Below, piece by piece: positions 16,623-25,270 of a stretch of DNA of 64,000 nt. Origin of the DNA: Streptomyces malachitofuscus. Its GTDB lineage: Bacteria; Actinomycetota; Actinomycetes; Streptomycetales; Streptomycetaceae. The notes beneath the pieces are model-generated. The model saw only the letters and a program-made list of their open reading frames with translations. It did not search any database and had not been told where the DNA came from. The DNA lies in NCBI RefSeq assembly GCF_014650055.1, contig NZ_BMUF01000007.1, forward strand, positions 248,001 to 312,000. Direction: 5' to 3'. The position numbers were made by a program, and so were the translations under genes. The number at the start of each line of letters is the position of its first letter. Position 1 is the first letter of the stretch.

Positions 16623-17195
16623 TCAACCGTCCCTGCCGTACCTGCGGAACTCCGACGTCTCCACCGTCCACGGCCCGAACGGCACCGAGTCGCCGAAGAT
16701 GTACGGCTCCTTGTTGCTGTAGCGGCCCTTGCATGGCTCGGAGTGCACCTCGATCGTGCCGGTGCGCGGGTCGACGATCATGTAGCGCGGGATGCCCATG
16801 GCCGGATAGTCGGCCAACTTCTCGTCGTAGTCGCTGCTCGGGTTGGACGGCGAGACGATCTCGACAGCAGCCAGCACCTGCGTCGCGTCGACGGCCAGGC
16901 CCTCTTCGTCGAGGGTGGCCTCGGGGATCACGACGGCATCGGGTCGGCGCATGCGCCCGATGGCCGGGTGCTCGATCTCGGGCCCGTTTGCGCAGATGTG
17001 GCCGGGGTGGGTGCTGAGCAGTTGCGCGTCCAACTGCTTGCAGATGCGGCGGACAGTCCCCTCGTGACGCTTCGACGGGCACATCATCGCCAGTATCGGA
17101 CCGGACGGCCCGATCTCGACACTCCACGACCCCTCGAGCTGCTCCGAGTAGGCCCCGAGCTCTGCGGCGATGGCGCGCATCTTGGCGTAGTCCAT
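16623..17195 (-). CDS. Uma2-family endonuclease-like protein (DUF820)
   Basis: A 190-residue protein of the Uma2/DUF820 family, a PD-(D/E)XK restriction-endonuclease-like fold common in actinobacteria and cyanobacteria. Family features are RRPDAVVIPE near residue 85, LAAVEIVSPSNPSSDYDEKLADYPAMGIPRYMIVDP near 110-145 (the E-x-x-S-P and D-x-K-x-x-x-Y pattern) and a C-terminal FGPW segment. The ATG at 17195 (MDYAKMRAIAAEL) is preferred to upstream starts lacking family similarity. The biological role of these proteins is unclear; they are frequent in accessory regions, which fits the debris beside it. Confidence 0.85.
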   Translation of the reverse strand: MDYAKMRAIAAELGAYSEQLEGSWSVEIGPSGPILAMMCPSKRHEGTVRRICKQLDAQLLSTHPGHICANGPEIEHPAIGRMRRPDAVVIPEATLDEEGLAVDATQVLAAVEIVSPSNPSSDYDEKLADYPAMGIPRYMIVDPRTGTIEVHSEPCKGRYSNKEPYIFGDSVPFGPWTVETSEFRRYGRDG

Positions 17196-17262
17196 GAGCC
17201 CAGAGTACTGAGTTGACGACGCTCCGGCCCGCCCTGTCACACCCCACCGGTACCGTCGGATC

Positions 17263-19587
17263 ATGTCCAACCAGTCCGCAGCCGCCGCCCCCGGTGAACG
17301 CCGACTCGCCACGCTCGAAGGCGTGCTGGAGCGCATCACGTACGCCAACGAGGAGAACGGCTACACGGTCGCCCGGGTCGACACCGGCCGCGGCGCCGGT
17401 GATCTGCTGACCGTCGTCGGTGCGCTGCTCGGTGCGCAGGTCGGGGAGTCCCTGCGGATGGAGGGGCGCTGGGGGTCGCATCCGCAGTACGGGAAGCAGT
17501 TCCATGTGGAGAACTACACGACCGTGCTGCCGGCCACGGTCCAGGGCATCCGCCGCTACCTGGGGTCCGGGCTGGTCAAGGGCATCGGCCCGGTCTTCGC
17601 CGACCGCATCACCCAGCACTTCGGCATCGACACGCTGACCGTCATCGAGGAGGAGCCCAAGCGGCTCATCGAGGTCCCCGGTCTCGGCCCCAAGCGGACC
17701 AAGAAGATCGCCGACGCCTGGGAGGAGCAGAAGGCGATCAAGGAGGTGATGCTCTTCCTCCAGACCGTCGAGGTGTCCACCTCCATCGCCGTCCGCATCT
17801 ACAAGAAGTACGGCGACGCCTCGATCTCCGTCGTGAAGAACCAGCCCTACCGGCTCGCCGCCGACGTCTGGGGCATCGGCTTCCTCACCGCCGACAAGAT
17901 CGCCCAGTCGGTCGGGATCCCGCACGACAGCCCGGACCGGGTGAGGGCCGGCCTGCAGTACGCGCTGTCCCAGGCCACCGACCAGGGGCACTGCTATCTC
18001 CCCGAGGAGAAGCTGATCGCCGACGCGGTGAAGCTGCTGCAGGTCGACACCGGACTGGTCATCGAGTGCCTCGCCGATCTCGCCGCCGAGCCGCAGGAAG
18101 GTGAGGACCCCGGTGTCGTACGGGAGAAGGTGCCCGATCCGCAGGGCGGCGACCCCGTCACCGCCGTCTACCTCGTCCCCTTCCACCGCGCCGAGGTCTC
18201 CCTCTCCGGCCGGCTGCTGCGGCTGCTGCGCACGGACGAGGACCGGATGCCCGCCTTCCAGGACGTGGCCTGGGACAAGGCGCTCGGCTGGCTCGCGACC
18301 CGTACCGGCACCGACCTCGCCCCCGAGCAGGAGGCGGCCGTCCGGCTCGCGCTCACCGAGAAGGTCGCCGTTCTCACCGGCGGGCCGGGCTGCGGCAAGT
18401 CGTTCACGGTCCGGTCGATCGTGGAGCTGGCCCGCGCCAAGAGGGCCAAGGTGGTCCTCGCCGCGCCGACCGGCCGCGCCGCCAAGCGGCTCGCCGAGCT
18501 GACCGGCGCCGAGGCCTCCACCGTGCACCGGCTGCTGGAGCTCAAGCCCGGGGGCGACGCCGCCTACGACCTGGACCGGCCGCTCGACGCCGACCTGGTG
18601 GTGGTCGACGAGGCGTCCATGCTGGACCTGCTGCTCGCGAACAAGCTGGTCAAGGCGGTACCGCCGGGCGCTCACCTCCTCTTCGTCGGTGATGTGGACC
18701 AGCTGCCCAGCGTCGGCGCGGGCGAGGTGCTCCGGGACCTGCTGGCCCCCACGAGCCCCGTCCCCGCCGTGCGGCTCACCCGGGTCTTCCGGCAGGCCCA
18801 GCAGTCGGGCGTGGTGACCAACGCCCACCGGATCAACGCCGGGCAGCACCCCGTCACCGACGGCATGAAGGACTTCTTCCTCTTCGTCGAGGACGACACC
18901 GAGGAGGCCGGCCGGCTCACCGTGGACGTCGCGGCCCGGCGCATCCCGGCGAAGTTCGGCCTCGACCCGCGCCGCGACGTGCAGGTCCTCGCCCCCATGC
19001 ACCGGGGACCGGCTGGCGCGGGCACGCTCAACGGGCTGCTCCAGCAGGCCGTCACCCCGGGCCGCCCCGATCTCGCCGAGAAGCGGTTCGGCGGGCGGGT
19101 CTTCCGCGTCGGCGACAAGGTCACCCAGATCCGCAACAATTACGAGAAGGGGGAGAACGGCGTCTTCAACGGCACCGTGGGCGTGGTCACCTCGCTCGAC
19201 CCGGTCGACCAGCGTCTGACGGTGCTGACGGACGAGGACGAGGAGGTGCCGTACGACTTCGACGAGCTGGACGAACTGGCGCACGCCTACGCGGTGACCA
19301 TCCACCGTTCCCAGGGAAGCGAGTACCCGGCGGTCGTCATCCCGGTGACCACGGGCGCGTGGATGATGCTCCAGCGCAATCTGCTCTACACGGCGGTCAC
19401 CCGGGCCAAGCAACTGGTCGTGCTCGTCGGATCCCGCAAGGCGATCGGGCAGGCGGTGCGTACGGTGTCGGCGGGCCGCCGGTGCACGGCCCTGGACTTC
19501 CGCCTCGCCGGTTCCCGCCTCTCGGAGGTGCGGAGTGTTCCTGTGAGCGGTCCGTCATCAAAAAATGATCGATCAAATGAGTCATGA
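17263..19587 (+). CDS. recD2: RecD2-type SF1B DNA helicase
   Basis: A 774-residue ATP-dependent 5'-3' helicase of the RecD2 (RecD-like without RecBC) family. Residues about 1-95 are the N-terminal OB-like domain, about 100-200 carry helix-hairpin-helix motifs (IRRYLGSGLVKGIGPVFADRI, VPGLGPKRTKKI), Walker A GGPGCGKS is near residue 374, Walker B VVDEASMLDLLL near 449, and the C-terminal helicase motif VTIHRSQGSEYPAVVIP near 690. The YTAVTRAK motif follows. Length is normal. It probably works in replication-fork or repair processing. The last codons (SSKNDRSNES) are unusually AT-rich and contain a TGATCGATCA palindrome. Confidence 0.95.
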   Translation: MSNQSAAAAPGERRLATLEGVLERITYANEENGYTVARVDTGRGAGDLLTVVGALLGAQVGESLRMEGRWGSHPQYGKQFHVENYTTVLPATVQGIRRYLGSGLVKGIGPVFADRITQHFGIDTLTVIEEEPKRLIEVPGLGPKRTKKIADAWEEQKAIKEVMLFLQTVEVSTSIAVRIYKKYGDASISVVKNQPYRLAADVWGIGFLTADKIAQSVGIPHDSPDRVRAGLQYALSQATDQGHCYLPEEKLIADAVKLLQVDTGLVIECLADLAAEPQEGEDPGVVREKVPDPQGGDPVTAVYLVPFHRAEVSLSGRLLRLLRTDEDRMPAFQDVAWDKALGWLATRTGTDLAPEQEAAVRLALTEKVAVLTGGPGCGKSFTVRSIVELARAKRAKVVLAAPTGRAAKRLAELTGAEASTVHRLLELKPGGDAAYDLDRPLDADLVVVDEASMLDLLLANKLVKAVPPGAHLLFVGDVDQLPSVGAGEVLRDLLAPTSPVPAVRLTRVFRQAQQSGVVTNAHRINAGQHPVTDGMKDFFLFVEDDTEEAGRLTVDVAARRIPAKFGLDPRRDVQVLAPMHRGPAGAGTLNGLLQQAVTPGRPDLAEKRFGGRVFRVGDKVTQIRNNYEKGENGVFNGTVGVVTSLDPVDQRLTVLTDEDEEVPYDFDELDELAHAYAVTIHRSQGSEYPAVVIPVTTGAWMMLQRNLLYTAVTRAKQLVVLVGSRKAIGQAVRTVSAGRRCTALDFRLAGSRLSEVRSVPVSGPSSKNDRSNES

Positions 19588-19765
19588 AGGTCACAGAGGC
19601 CTTCCGAATGAGGAACGCAGGAGGCAGGATGGGCAAGTTGGCGGCACTGAGTGCCGCCGATAGGCCCGATGGTCGACCCCGAGTGCACTCTCCTGAGCCG
19701 AGTGGGGGATGGTAGAGACAGTCAGGGCACCTCGAAGATGAGGCACAACGTCGGTGAGGGAAGAC

Positions 19766-21055
19766 GTGAGCGACAACTCTGTAGTACTGCGGTACAACGG
19801 CAGCGAGTACACCTACCCGGTGATCGACAGCACTGTCGGTGACAAGGGCTTCGACATCGGGAAGCTCCGCGCCCAGACCGGTCTGGTGACGCTGGACAGC
19901 GGCTACGGCAACACCGCGGCCTATAAATCCGGGGTCACCTATCTCGACGGCGAGGCCGGCATCCTCCGGTACCGCGGCTACCCGATCGAGCAGCTGGCCG
20001 AGCGCTCCACCTTCCTGGAGGTCGCCTACCTGCTGATCAACGGCGAGCTGCCGACCGTCGACGAGCTGACCTCGTTCAAAAACGAGATCACGCAGCACAC
20101 CCTGCTGCACGAGGACGTCAAGAACTTCTACAAGGGCTTCCCGCGCGACGCCCACCCGATGGCCATGCTGTCGTCGGTGGTCTCCGCGCTGTCGACGTTC
20201 TACCAGGACAGCCACAACCCGTTCGACGAGCGTCAGCGCAACCTCTCCACGATCCGCCTGCTCGCCAAGCTTCCGACGATCGCGGCCTACGCGTACAAGA
20301 AGTCGATCGGTCACCCGTTCGTCTACCCGCGCAACGACCTCGGCTACGTCGAGAACTTCCTGCGCATGACCTTCTCGGTGCCCGCGCAGGACTACGAGCT
20401 CGACCCGGTCGTCGTCTCCGCGCTGGACAAGCTGCTGATCCTGCACGCGGACCACGAGCAGAACTGCTCGACGTCCACGGTGCGTCTGGTCGGCTCTTCG
20501 CAGGCGAACATGTTCGCCTCGATCTCGGCCGGCATCTCCGCCCTGTGGGGCCCGCTGCACGGCGGCGCCAACCAGTCGGTGCTGGAGATGCTGGAGGGCA
20601 TCCGCGACGCCGGCGGTGACGTCGACTCCTTCATCCGCAAGGTGAAGAACAAGGAGGACGGCGTCCGCCTGATGGGCTTCGGCCACCGGGTCTACAAGAA
20701 CTTCGACCCGCGCGCCAAGATCATCAAGGCCGCCGCGCACGATGTGCTGTCCGCCCTCGGCAAGTCCGACGAGCTGCTGGACATCGCGCTGAAGCTGGAG
20801 GAGCACGCGCTCTCCGACGACTACTTCGTCTCGCGCAGCCTCTACCCGAACGTCGACTTCTACACCGGCCTGATCTACCGGGCCATGGGCTTCCCGACCG
20901 AGATGTTCACGGTCCTGTTCGCCCTCGGCCGGCTGCCGGGCTGGATCGCCCAGTGGCACGAGATGATCAAGGAGCCGGGCTCCCGCATCGGCCGCCCGCG
21001 CCAGATCTACACGGGCGTCGTCGAGCGCGACTTCGTTCCGGTCGAGGAGCGCTGA
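19766..21055 (+). CDS. gltA: Citrate synthase
   Basis: A 429-residue type II citrate synthase (called citA in Streptomyces) that condenses oxaloacetate and acetyl-CoA at the entry of the TCA cycle. The GTG at 19766 (VSDNSVVLRYNG), with GAGGGA upstream, matches the usual start; an ATG 12 bases earlier is in frame but less likely. Catalytic features are the substrate His in HADHEQNCSTSTVR near residue 228, the catalytic His in MGFGHRVYKNFDPRA near 304, and the catalytic Asp in VDFYTGLIYRAMG near 364. It stands alone, followed by a hairpin terminator at 21149-21176. Confidence 0.97.
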   Translation: MSDNSVVLRYNGSEYTYPVIDSTVGDKGFDIGKLRAQTGLVTLDSGYGNTAAYKSGVTYLDGEAGILRYRGYPIEQLAERSTFLEVAYLLINGELPTVDELTSFKNEITQHTLLHEDVKNFYKGFPRDAHPMAMLSSVVSALSTFYQDSHNPFDERQRNLSTIRLLAKLPTIAAYAYKKSIGHPFVYPRNDLGYVENFLRMTFSVPAQDYELDPVVVSALDKLLILHADHEQNCSTSTVRLVGSSQANMFASISAGISALWGPLHGGANQSVLEMLEGIRDAGGDVDSFIRKVKNKEDGVRLMGFGHRVYKNFDPRAKIIKAAAHDVLSALGKSDELLDIALKLEEHALSDDYFVSRSLYPNVDFYTGLIYRAMGFPTEMFTVLFALGRLPGWIAQWHEMIKEPGSRIGRPRQIYTGVVERDFVPVEER

Positions 21056-21148
21056 CACCTGCCGGTGGGTGCGCGGTGCGCCCAGTAGCTCGTTGCTGAA
21101 GGGGTGTGGGCGGCTGCCGGCCGGTCTGTGGCCGGTCGCGCCCACGCG

Positions 21149-21176
21149 GCGGGGCCGCATATCGATACGGCCCCGC
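21149..21176 (+). terminator. citA terminator
   Basis: A perfect 9-bp stem (GCGGGGCCG / CGGCCCCGC) with a 10-nt loop containing TATCGATA, 93 bases after the citA stop. It is the first strong hairpin after the gene and separates it from the structured region that follows. Confidence 0.7.
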
Positions 21177-21205
21177 GCCCCTTGTGTCGCACAACCGTAA
21201 AGAGA

Positions 21206-21318
21206 GAAGGCGCCCCGGCCGCCGGTCCCCCCACGGGCCGACGAACCAGGGCGCCTTCCCATGTCCCGGTGCGGATTCCCCCCACGGGATCCGGCCGGGC
21301 GCCTGTGAAAACAGCGCC
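21206..21318 (+). ncRNA. Candidate structured RNA with twin CCCCAC-loop hairpins
   Basis: Three nested elements on the plus strand. First, arms GAAGGCGCCC (21206-21215) and GGGCGCCTTC (21249-21258) enclose a small hairpin GGTCC-CCCCAC-GGGCC. Second, GGATTCC-CCCCAC-GGGATCC inside CCCGG/CCGGG (about 21264-21298). Third, GGCG-c-CTGT-GAAA-ACAG-CGCC (about 21298-21318) could terminate it. Both hairpins present the same loop inside a shared TCCCCCCACGGG block (21226-21237 and 21277-21288). Paired hairpins with C-rich loops are the defining trait of the actinobacterial 6C RNA. No protein is encoded. It is one of two C-loop pairs here; I cannot say which is the true 6C homologue. Confidence 0.45.
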
Positions 21319-21445
21319 TGAATCGCTGTGTGAGCACGGACGGACCTGAACCCGCCGCACTCGTCGGTGTGCGGTCTGCCGGGACAGCGCACGTTCGGGA
21401 GGGCCGCTCAAAGCTTCCCGCTGGTACGTGTCCCGGCAACGCAAT

Positions 21446-21510
21446 CTCCGGGAAAGTCCCCCAAGACGATCCCAGTTGTCAGGAAGCGCCCCCCAAGACG
21501 CTGCCCGACA
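21446..21510 (+). ncRNA. Candidate 6C-like small RNA (second C-loop hairpin pair)
   Basis: Two successive hairpins carry the same loop core CCCCCAAGACG, at 21458-21468 and 21490-21500. The first is GGGA-aa-GTC-CCCCAA-GAC-ga-TCCC. The second is AGCG-CCCCCCAAGA-CGCT inside GTC/GAC outer arms. The loop of the second has six consecutive cytosines and the first a run of five. The 6C RNA family of actinobacteria is described as two stem-loops each with a run of about six C residues, and I recall, unverified, that small RNAs have been mapped near citA in S. coelicolor. The RNA would be read on the plus strand between convergent citA and copA. Confidence 0.5.
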
Positions 21511-21550
21511 TCGCCAACTTAGACCTTCGAACCCCTTCGATGGTTACGTT

Positions 21551-21567
21551 CAGATCACTGTGATCTG
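21551..21567. promoter_or_regulatory. Perfect 17-bp palindrome
   Basis: CAGATCACTGTGATCTG is a perfect inverted repeat (8-bp arms, single central T). It lies in an AT-richer stretch between the C-loop RNA candidates and the 3' end of copA. Its position does not fit a terminator (short loop of one base), so an operator for a dimeric regulator is more likely. The regulator is unknown. Confidence 0.5.
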
Positions 21568-21708
21568 CGTCTCTTGCATAACTCCCTAAGCTCCGCAAGA
21601 GCCCGCAAACCTCTCACGGGACCCAAGCGTAAGGATGATGCGCGAGCCTTGTGAAGAGCTTATGTGAGGGTCGTACCGGACTCCAGGGGTACACCCCAAC
21701 TTGAGACC

Positions 21709-23961
21709 TCAATGAAACGCCCGGAGCCGGAGGCTGTTCGTCACCACGAACACCGAGGAGAAGGCCATGGCGGCACCGGCGATCATCGGGTTCAGCAGCC
21801 CGGCCGCGGCCAGCGGCAGCGCGGCGACGTTGTAGCCGAAGGCCCATACGAGATTGCCCTTGATGGTGGCGAGGGTGCGGCGGGACAGCCGAATCGCGTC
21901 CGCCGCCACCCGCAGGTCGCCGCGCACCAGGGTCAGGTCGCCCGCCTCGATCGCCGCGTCCGTGCCCGTGCCCAGGGCGAGACCCAGATCAGCGACAGCC
22001 AGCGCGGCCGCGTCGTTGACGCCGTCGCCGACCATGGCGACGCTGCGCCCCTCCTCCTGGAGTCCGCGCACGACGTCGGCCTTGTCCTCGGGCAGCACCT
22101 CGGCGATGACCCGGTCGATGCCGACGGCCCGTGCCACCGCCTCGGCCACGGTCCGGTTGTCGCCGGTCAGCAGCACCGGCGTGAGCCCCAGGGCGCGCAG
22201 CTCGCGCACCGCCTCGGCGCTGGTCTCCTTCACCGCGTCCGCGACGACGAGGACACCGCGCGCCGCTCCGTCCCAGCCGGCCACCACGGCCGTACGCCCC
22301 GCCCGCTCGGCCTCCTCTCTGGCCCGGGCCAGCTCCGGCGGCAGCTCCCCGAAGAGCTCGAAGAGGCGTCCGACGGCGACCTCGTGGCCCTCCACGCGCC
22401 CGCGTACGCCCCTGCCGGGCACGTTCTCGAAGTGTTCGGCCTCCGGCAGCGCACCGGCGCGCTCCTGGGCGCCCGCGGCGATCGCCCGGGCGACGGGGTG
22501 CTCCGAGGCGTGCTCCAGGGCGCCCGCGAGCCGCAGCAGCTGCCGCTCGTCGGTGCCCTCGGCGACGTACACGTCCCGCAGGGACATCCGTCCGGTGGTG
22601 ACGGTGCCGGTCTTGTCCAGGACGACGGTGTCGACGGCGCGGGTGGACTCCAGGACCTCGGGGCCCTTGATGAGGATGCCGAGCTGGGCGCCCCGCCCGG
22701 TGCCGACCATCAGCGCGGTCGGCGTGGCGAGCCCGAGGGCGCACGGGCAGGCGATGATCAGGACGGCGACGGCCGCGGTGAACGCGGCGACCGTGTCGCC
22801 GGTGGCGCCGAGCCACCCGCCGAAGGTGGCGACCGCGATCAGCAGCACCGCGGGGACGAAGATCCCGGCGATCCGGTCGGCGAGCCGCTGCACCTGCGCC
22901 TTGCCGTTCTGCGCCTCCTCCACCAGCCGCGCCATCCGCGCGAGCTGGGTGTCGGCGCCGATCCGGGTGGCCTCGACGACCAGCCGCCCGCCCGCGTTGA
23001 CCGTGGCGCCGGTGACGGTGTCGCCGACGGCGACGTCGACCGGCACGGACTCGCCGGTCAGCATGGACGCGTCCACGGCGGAGACGCCCTCCACCACCGT
23101 GCCGTCGGTGGCGATCTTCTCCCCGGGGCGAACGACGAACCGGTCGCCCACGGCCAGCCGCTCCGCCGGAATCCGCACCTCCCGCCCGTCGCGGAGCACG
23201 GCCACGTCCTTGGCGCCCAGCTCCATCAGCGCCCGCAGGGCCGCTCCCGCGCGGCGCTTGGAACGGGCCTCCAGATAGCGGCCGAGCAGGATGAAGGCGG
23301 TGACGCCGGCGGCGACCTCCAGGTAGATCATCGAGGCGCCGTCGCCGCGCGAGACGGTGAGCTCGAAGGGGTGCCGCATGCCGGGCATGCCCGCGTCGCC
23401 GAGGAACAGCGCCCACAGGGACCAGCCGAACGCGGCGAGCGTGCCGACGGAGACCAGCGTGTCCATGGTGGCCGCGCCGTGCCGGAGGTTGGTCCAGGCG
23501 GCCCGGTGGAAGGGCGCGGCGCCCCACACCACGACGGGCGCGGCGAGGGTGAGCGAGAGCCACTGCCAGTTGTCGAACTGCAGGGACGGGATCATCGCCG
23601 GCAGGACGACGGGCAGGGCGAGGAGCGCGGAGACGGTCAGCCGCCGGCGCAGGGCGACCAGCTCGGGGTCGGCCTCCGCGTCCGGGCCCTCCTCGGTCTC
23701 CTCCCGCACGGGTTCCTCGGCGGTGTAGCCGGTGCGCACCACCGTGGTGATCAGATCGGCGACCTCGACGCCCGGCGGGTAGGTGATCCGGGCCTTCTCG
23801 GTCGCGTAGTTCACCGTGGCGGTGACGCCGTCCATGCGGTTGAGCTTCTTCTCGACGCGGGCCGCGCAGGAGGCGCAGGTCATCCCGCCGATGAGCAGCT
23901 CGACCTCCGAGACCGCCGGCTGCTCGGCGACCGGCGCCTCGGTGGCGGTGGTGCTGGTCAT
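21709..23961 (-). CDS. copA: Copper-translocating P-type ATPase
   Basis: A 750-residue P1B-1-type ATPase that exports Cu(I). An N-terminal heavy-metal-associated domain carries GGMTCASC with Cys29 and Cys32. The transmembrane metal site CPC is in IIACPCALGLATP near residue 403. The phosphorylation site DKTGT is near 448, and the hinge GDGVNDAAAL is near 643. Two extra helices precede the core, as usual. It is 109 bases downstream of copZ on the same strand and, with it, lies behind a CsoR-type operator, so it should be induced by copper. The csoR gene itself is not in this window. Confidence 0.96.
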   Translation of the reverse strand: MTSTTATEAPVAEQPAVSEVELLIGGMTCASCAARVEKKLNRMDGVTATVNYATEKARITYPPGVEVADLITTVVRTGYTAEEPVREETEEGPDAEADPELVALRRRLTVSALLALPVVLPAMIPSLQFDNWQWLSLTLAAPVVVWGAAPFHRAAWTNLRHGAATMDTLVSVGTLAAFGWSLWALFLGDAGMPGMRHPFELTVSRGDGASMIYLEVAAGVTAFILLGRYLEARSKRRAGAALRALMELGAKDVAVLRDGREVRIPAERLAVGDRFVVRPGEKIATDGTVVEGVSAVDASMLTGESVPVDVAVGDTVTGATVNAGGRLVVEATRIGADTQLARMARLVEEAQNGKAQVQRLADRIAGIFVPAVLLIAVATFGGWLGATGDTVAAFTAAVAVLIIACPCALGLATPTALMVGTGRGAQLGILIKGPEVLESTRAVDTVVLDKTGTVTTGRMSLRDVYVAEGTDERQLLRLAGALEHASEHPVARAIAAGAQERAGALPEAEHFENVPGRGVRGRVEGHEVAVGRLFELFGELPPELARAREEAERAGRTAVVAGWDGAARGVLVVADAVKETSAEAVRELRALGLTPVLLTGDNRTVAEAVARAVGIDRVIAEVLPEDKADVVRGLQEEGRSVAMVGDGVNDAAALAVADLGLALGTGTDAAIEAGDLTLVRGDLRVAADAIRLSRRTLATIKGNLVWAFGYNVAALPLAAAGLLNPMIAGAAMAFSSVFVVTNSLRLRAFH

Positions 23962-24070
23962 GTCCGTACTCCAAGGACGTCCGGGATCCGGGGGCGGGCG
24001 GCGCGCCGGGCCGTGGGGAACGGGTGGCCGGTACGGCCCGGTTCACGCCGCGCGGGTGTGCCGCCCCGGT

Positions 24071-24310
24071 TCAGACGGTGCCGGTCAGCTCGTAGCCGGC
24101 CTCGTCGACGGCGGCGCGCACGGCCGCCTCGTCGATCGGGGCCGCGGAGACCACGGTCACCTCGCCGGAGGAGGCCACGGCCGTCACCGAGCTGACGCCG
24201 GGGATCGCGGAGATCTCGCCGGAGACCGCGCCCTCGCAGTGCCCGCAGCTCATCCCGCTCACCTTGTAGACGGTGGTGACGGAACCCTGGGTGTCGGTCT
24301 GGGAGGTCAT
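24071..24310 (-). CDS. copZ: Copper chaperone CopZ (HMA domain protein)
   Basis: A 79-residue heavy-metal-associated domain protein with the Cu(I)-binding motif MSCGHC (residues about 22-27) and the ferredoxin-like HMA pattern GAVSGEISAIPGVSSVTAV. The ATG at 24310 (MTSQTDTQ) is chosen because it follows a GAGG-type ribosome site and keeps the operator outside the coding sequence. It delivers copper to CopA, encoded downstream. The CsoR operator is 77 bases upstream. Confidence 0.94.
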   Translation of the reverse strand: MTSQTDTQGSVTTVYKVSGMSCGHCEGAVSGEISAIPGVSSVTAVASSGEVTVVSAAPIDEAAVRAAVDEAGYELTGTV

Positions 24311-24386
24311 GTCGTTACTCCTCGTCGGGGCGTAGGGGGGTGTGACGGGTCGGCGGGGCCCGTGAGGGCGCCACACCACCCAGACT

Positions 24387-24403
24387 ATACCCCTAGGGGG
24401 TAT
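24387..24403. promoter_or_regulatory. CsoR operator of copZ-copA
   Basis: ATACCCCTAGGGGGTAT is the classical GC-centred CsoR pseudo-palindrome (consensus TATACCCCNNNGGGGTATA type). It sits upstream of copZ and its last base is the first base of the TTA that encodes the tetR stop on the reverse strand, so the copper promoter begins inside the end of the neighbouring gene. Copper-free CsoR is expected to hold the promoter silent. Confidence 0.9.
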
Positions 24404-25050
24404 TAATCCACGACGAGCGGGTCGAGGTAGCGGATGAGGACGTTCTTCAGCTCCTGGATGTACGCCTCCCGCTCGGCGCCCTCATGGGCGAGGACCAGTT
24501 CCAGGCCGGCCTTGTAGATCCCCACACAGACCTGGGCGACGCGGTTGACGTCGGCGGCGGGCGTGCCGGGCATGAACGGGGTGATCAGCGTCTCGACCCT
24601 GGTGATCAGGGTGGCGTGCAGGGCGTCGTGCTCCTGGGCGATGCGGCCGGGGATGTCCGGGCCGTGCATCAGCGCGAAGAAGACCGGGTTGCGGCAGTTG
24701 AAGTCGATGAAGCGGTCGACGGCCGCGGCGACGGCCTCCTCCAGCGGGGTGGCCGGGTCGAGGGGCGCGAGGGCCTCGCCGTAGGCCTCCCGCATCTCGT
24801 GCATGAGCCGGCCGCCCAGCTCGATGGCGATGGCTTCCTTGTTCGGAAAGAACTGGTACAGCGTGCCGGGCGAGACGCCGGCCTCCCGGGCGATGGCGTT
24901 GGTGCTGGCGGCCGTGTAGCCGGTCGTGCAGAAGACGGAGGCGGCGGCCTCCAGCAGTTGCTTGATGCGGCGTTCGCCGCGCGCCTGCCTGCGGACGGGC
25001 CGTTCGTCGGCCGCCTGCTGCTTCCCGGGCTTTTCGGTCTTGTCGGGCAC
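24403..25050 (-). CDS. TetR/AcrR regulator of the MMPL transporter
   Basis: A 215-residue TetR repressor. Residues 25-75 form the HTH (IKQLLEAAASVFCTTGYTAASTNAIAREAGVSPGTLYQFFPNKEAI). The ligand domain has VDRFIDFNCRNPVFFALMHGPDIPG, of the TetR_C type that goes with multidrug or lipid exporters. It is divergent from the MMPL gene and two copies of a 24-bp operator lie between. Its stop codon overlaps the CsoR operator of copZ. Confidence 0.93.
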   Translation of the reverse strand: MPDKTEKPGKQQAADERPVRRQARGERRIKQLLEAAASVFCTTGYTAASTNAIAREAGVSPGTLYQFFPNKEAIAIELGGRLMHEMREAYGEALAPLDPATPLEEAVAAAVDRFIDFNCRNPVFFALMHGPDIPGRIAQEHDALHATLITRVETLITPFMPGTPAADVNRVAQVCVGIYKAGLELVLAHEGAEREAYIQELKNVLIRYLDPLVVD

Positions 25051-25082
25051 GCGTTATCCCCAGCTCTCGGCACGCGATTGAC

Positions 25083-25135
25083 AAACGCGAGCGGCCACTC
25101 GCATTCTTGTGAAACGCGAGCGATCTCTCGTGTTT
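25083..25135. promoter_or_regulatory. Two tandem TetR operators upstream of the MMPL transporter
   Basis: Two palindromes with the same form, AAACGCGAG - N6 - CTCG(C/T)(A/G)TT(T/C), at 25083-25106 and 25112-25135, spaced 29 bp centre to centre. The right one is nearly perfect (AAACGCGAG / CTCGTGTTT). They lie 33 bases upstream of the tetR start and 136 bases upstream of the transporter start, so one repressor could control both directions. Confidence 0.82.
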
Positions 25136-25270
25136 GCCAGTCTATGGCAATGGCACAGCCATGCCGCCTGCCCGCGTGCGTCCGGGGCCGTTCCGGCCCG
25201 GGAAGGCACAGGACACTCGGGGGGACACGCGGGCGGACGGCATGGTTCACGGTGAAGGGGACACCGCAGG

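Noticed and set aside
16609..19413. 934-codon reverse frame opposite recD2
   Set aside because: recD2 has all helicase motifs on the plus strand. The reverse frame is low-complexity and crosses the Uma2 and recD2 boundaries.
21330..21563. 77-codon open frame in the citA-copA gap as a gene
   Set aside because: No ribosome binding site, and the sequence is better explained by the C-loop hairpins; frame composition is not gene-like.
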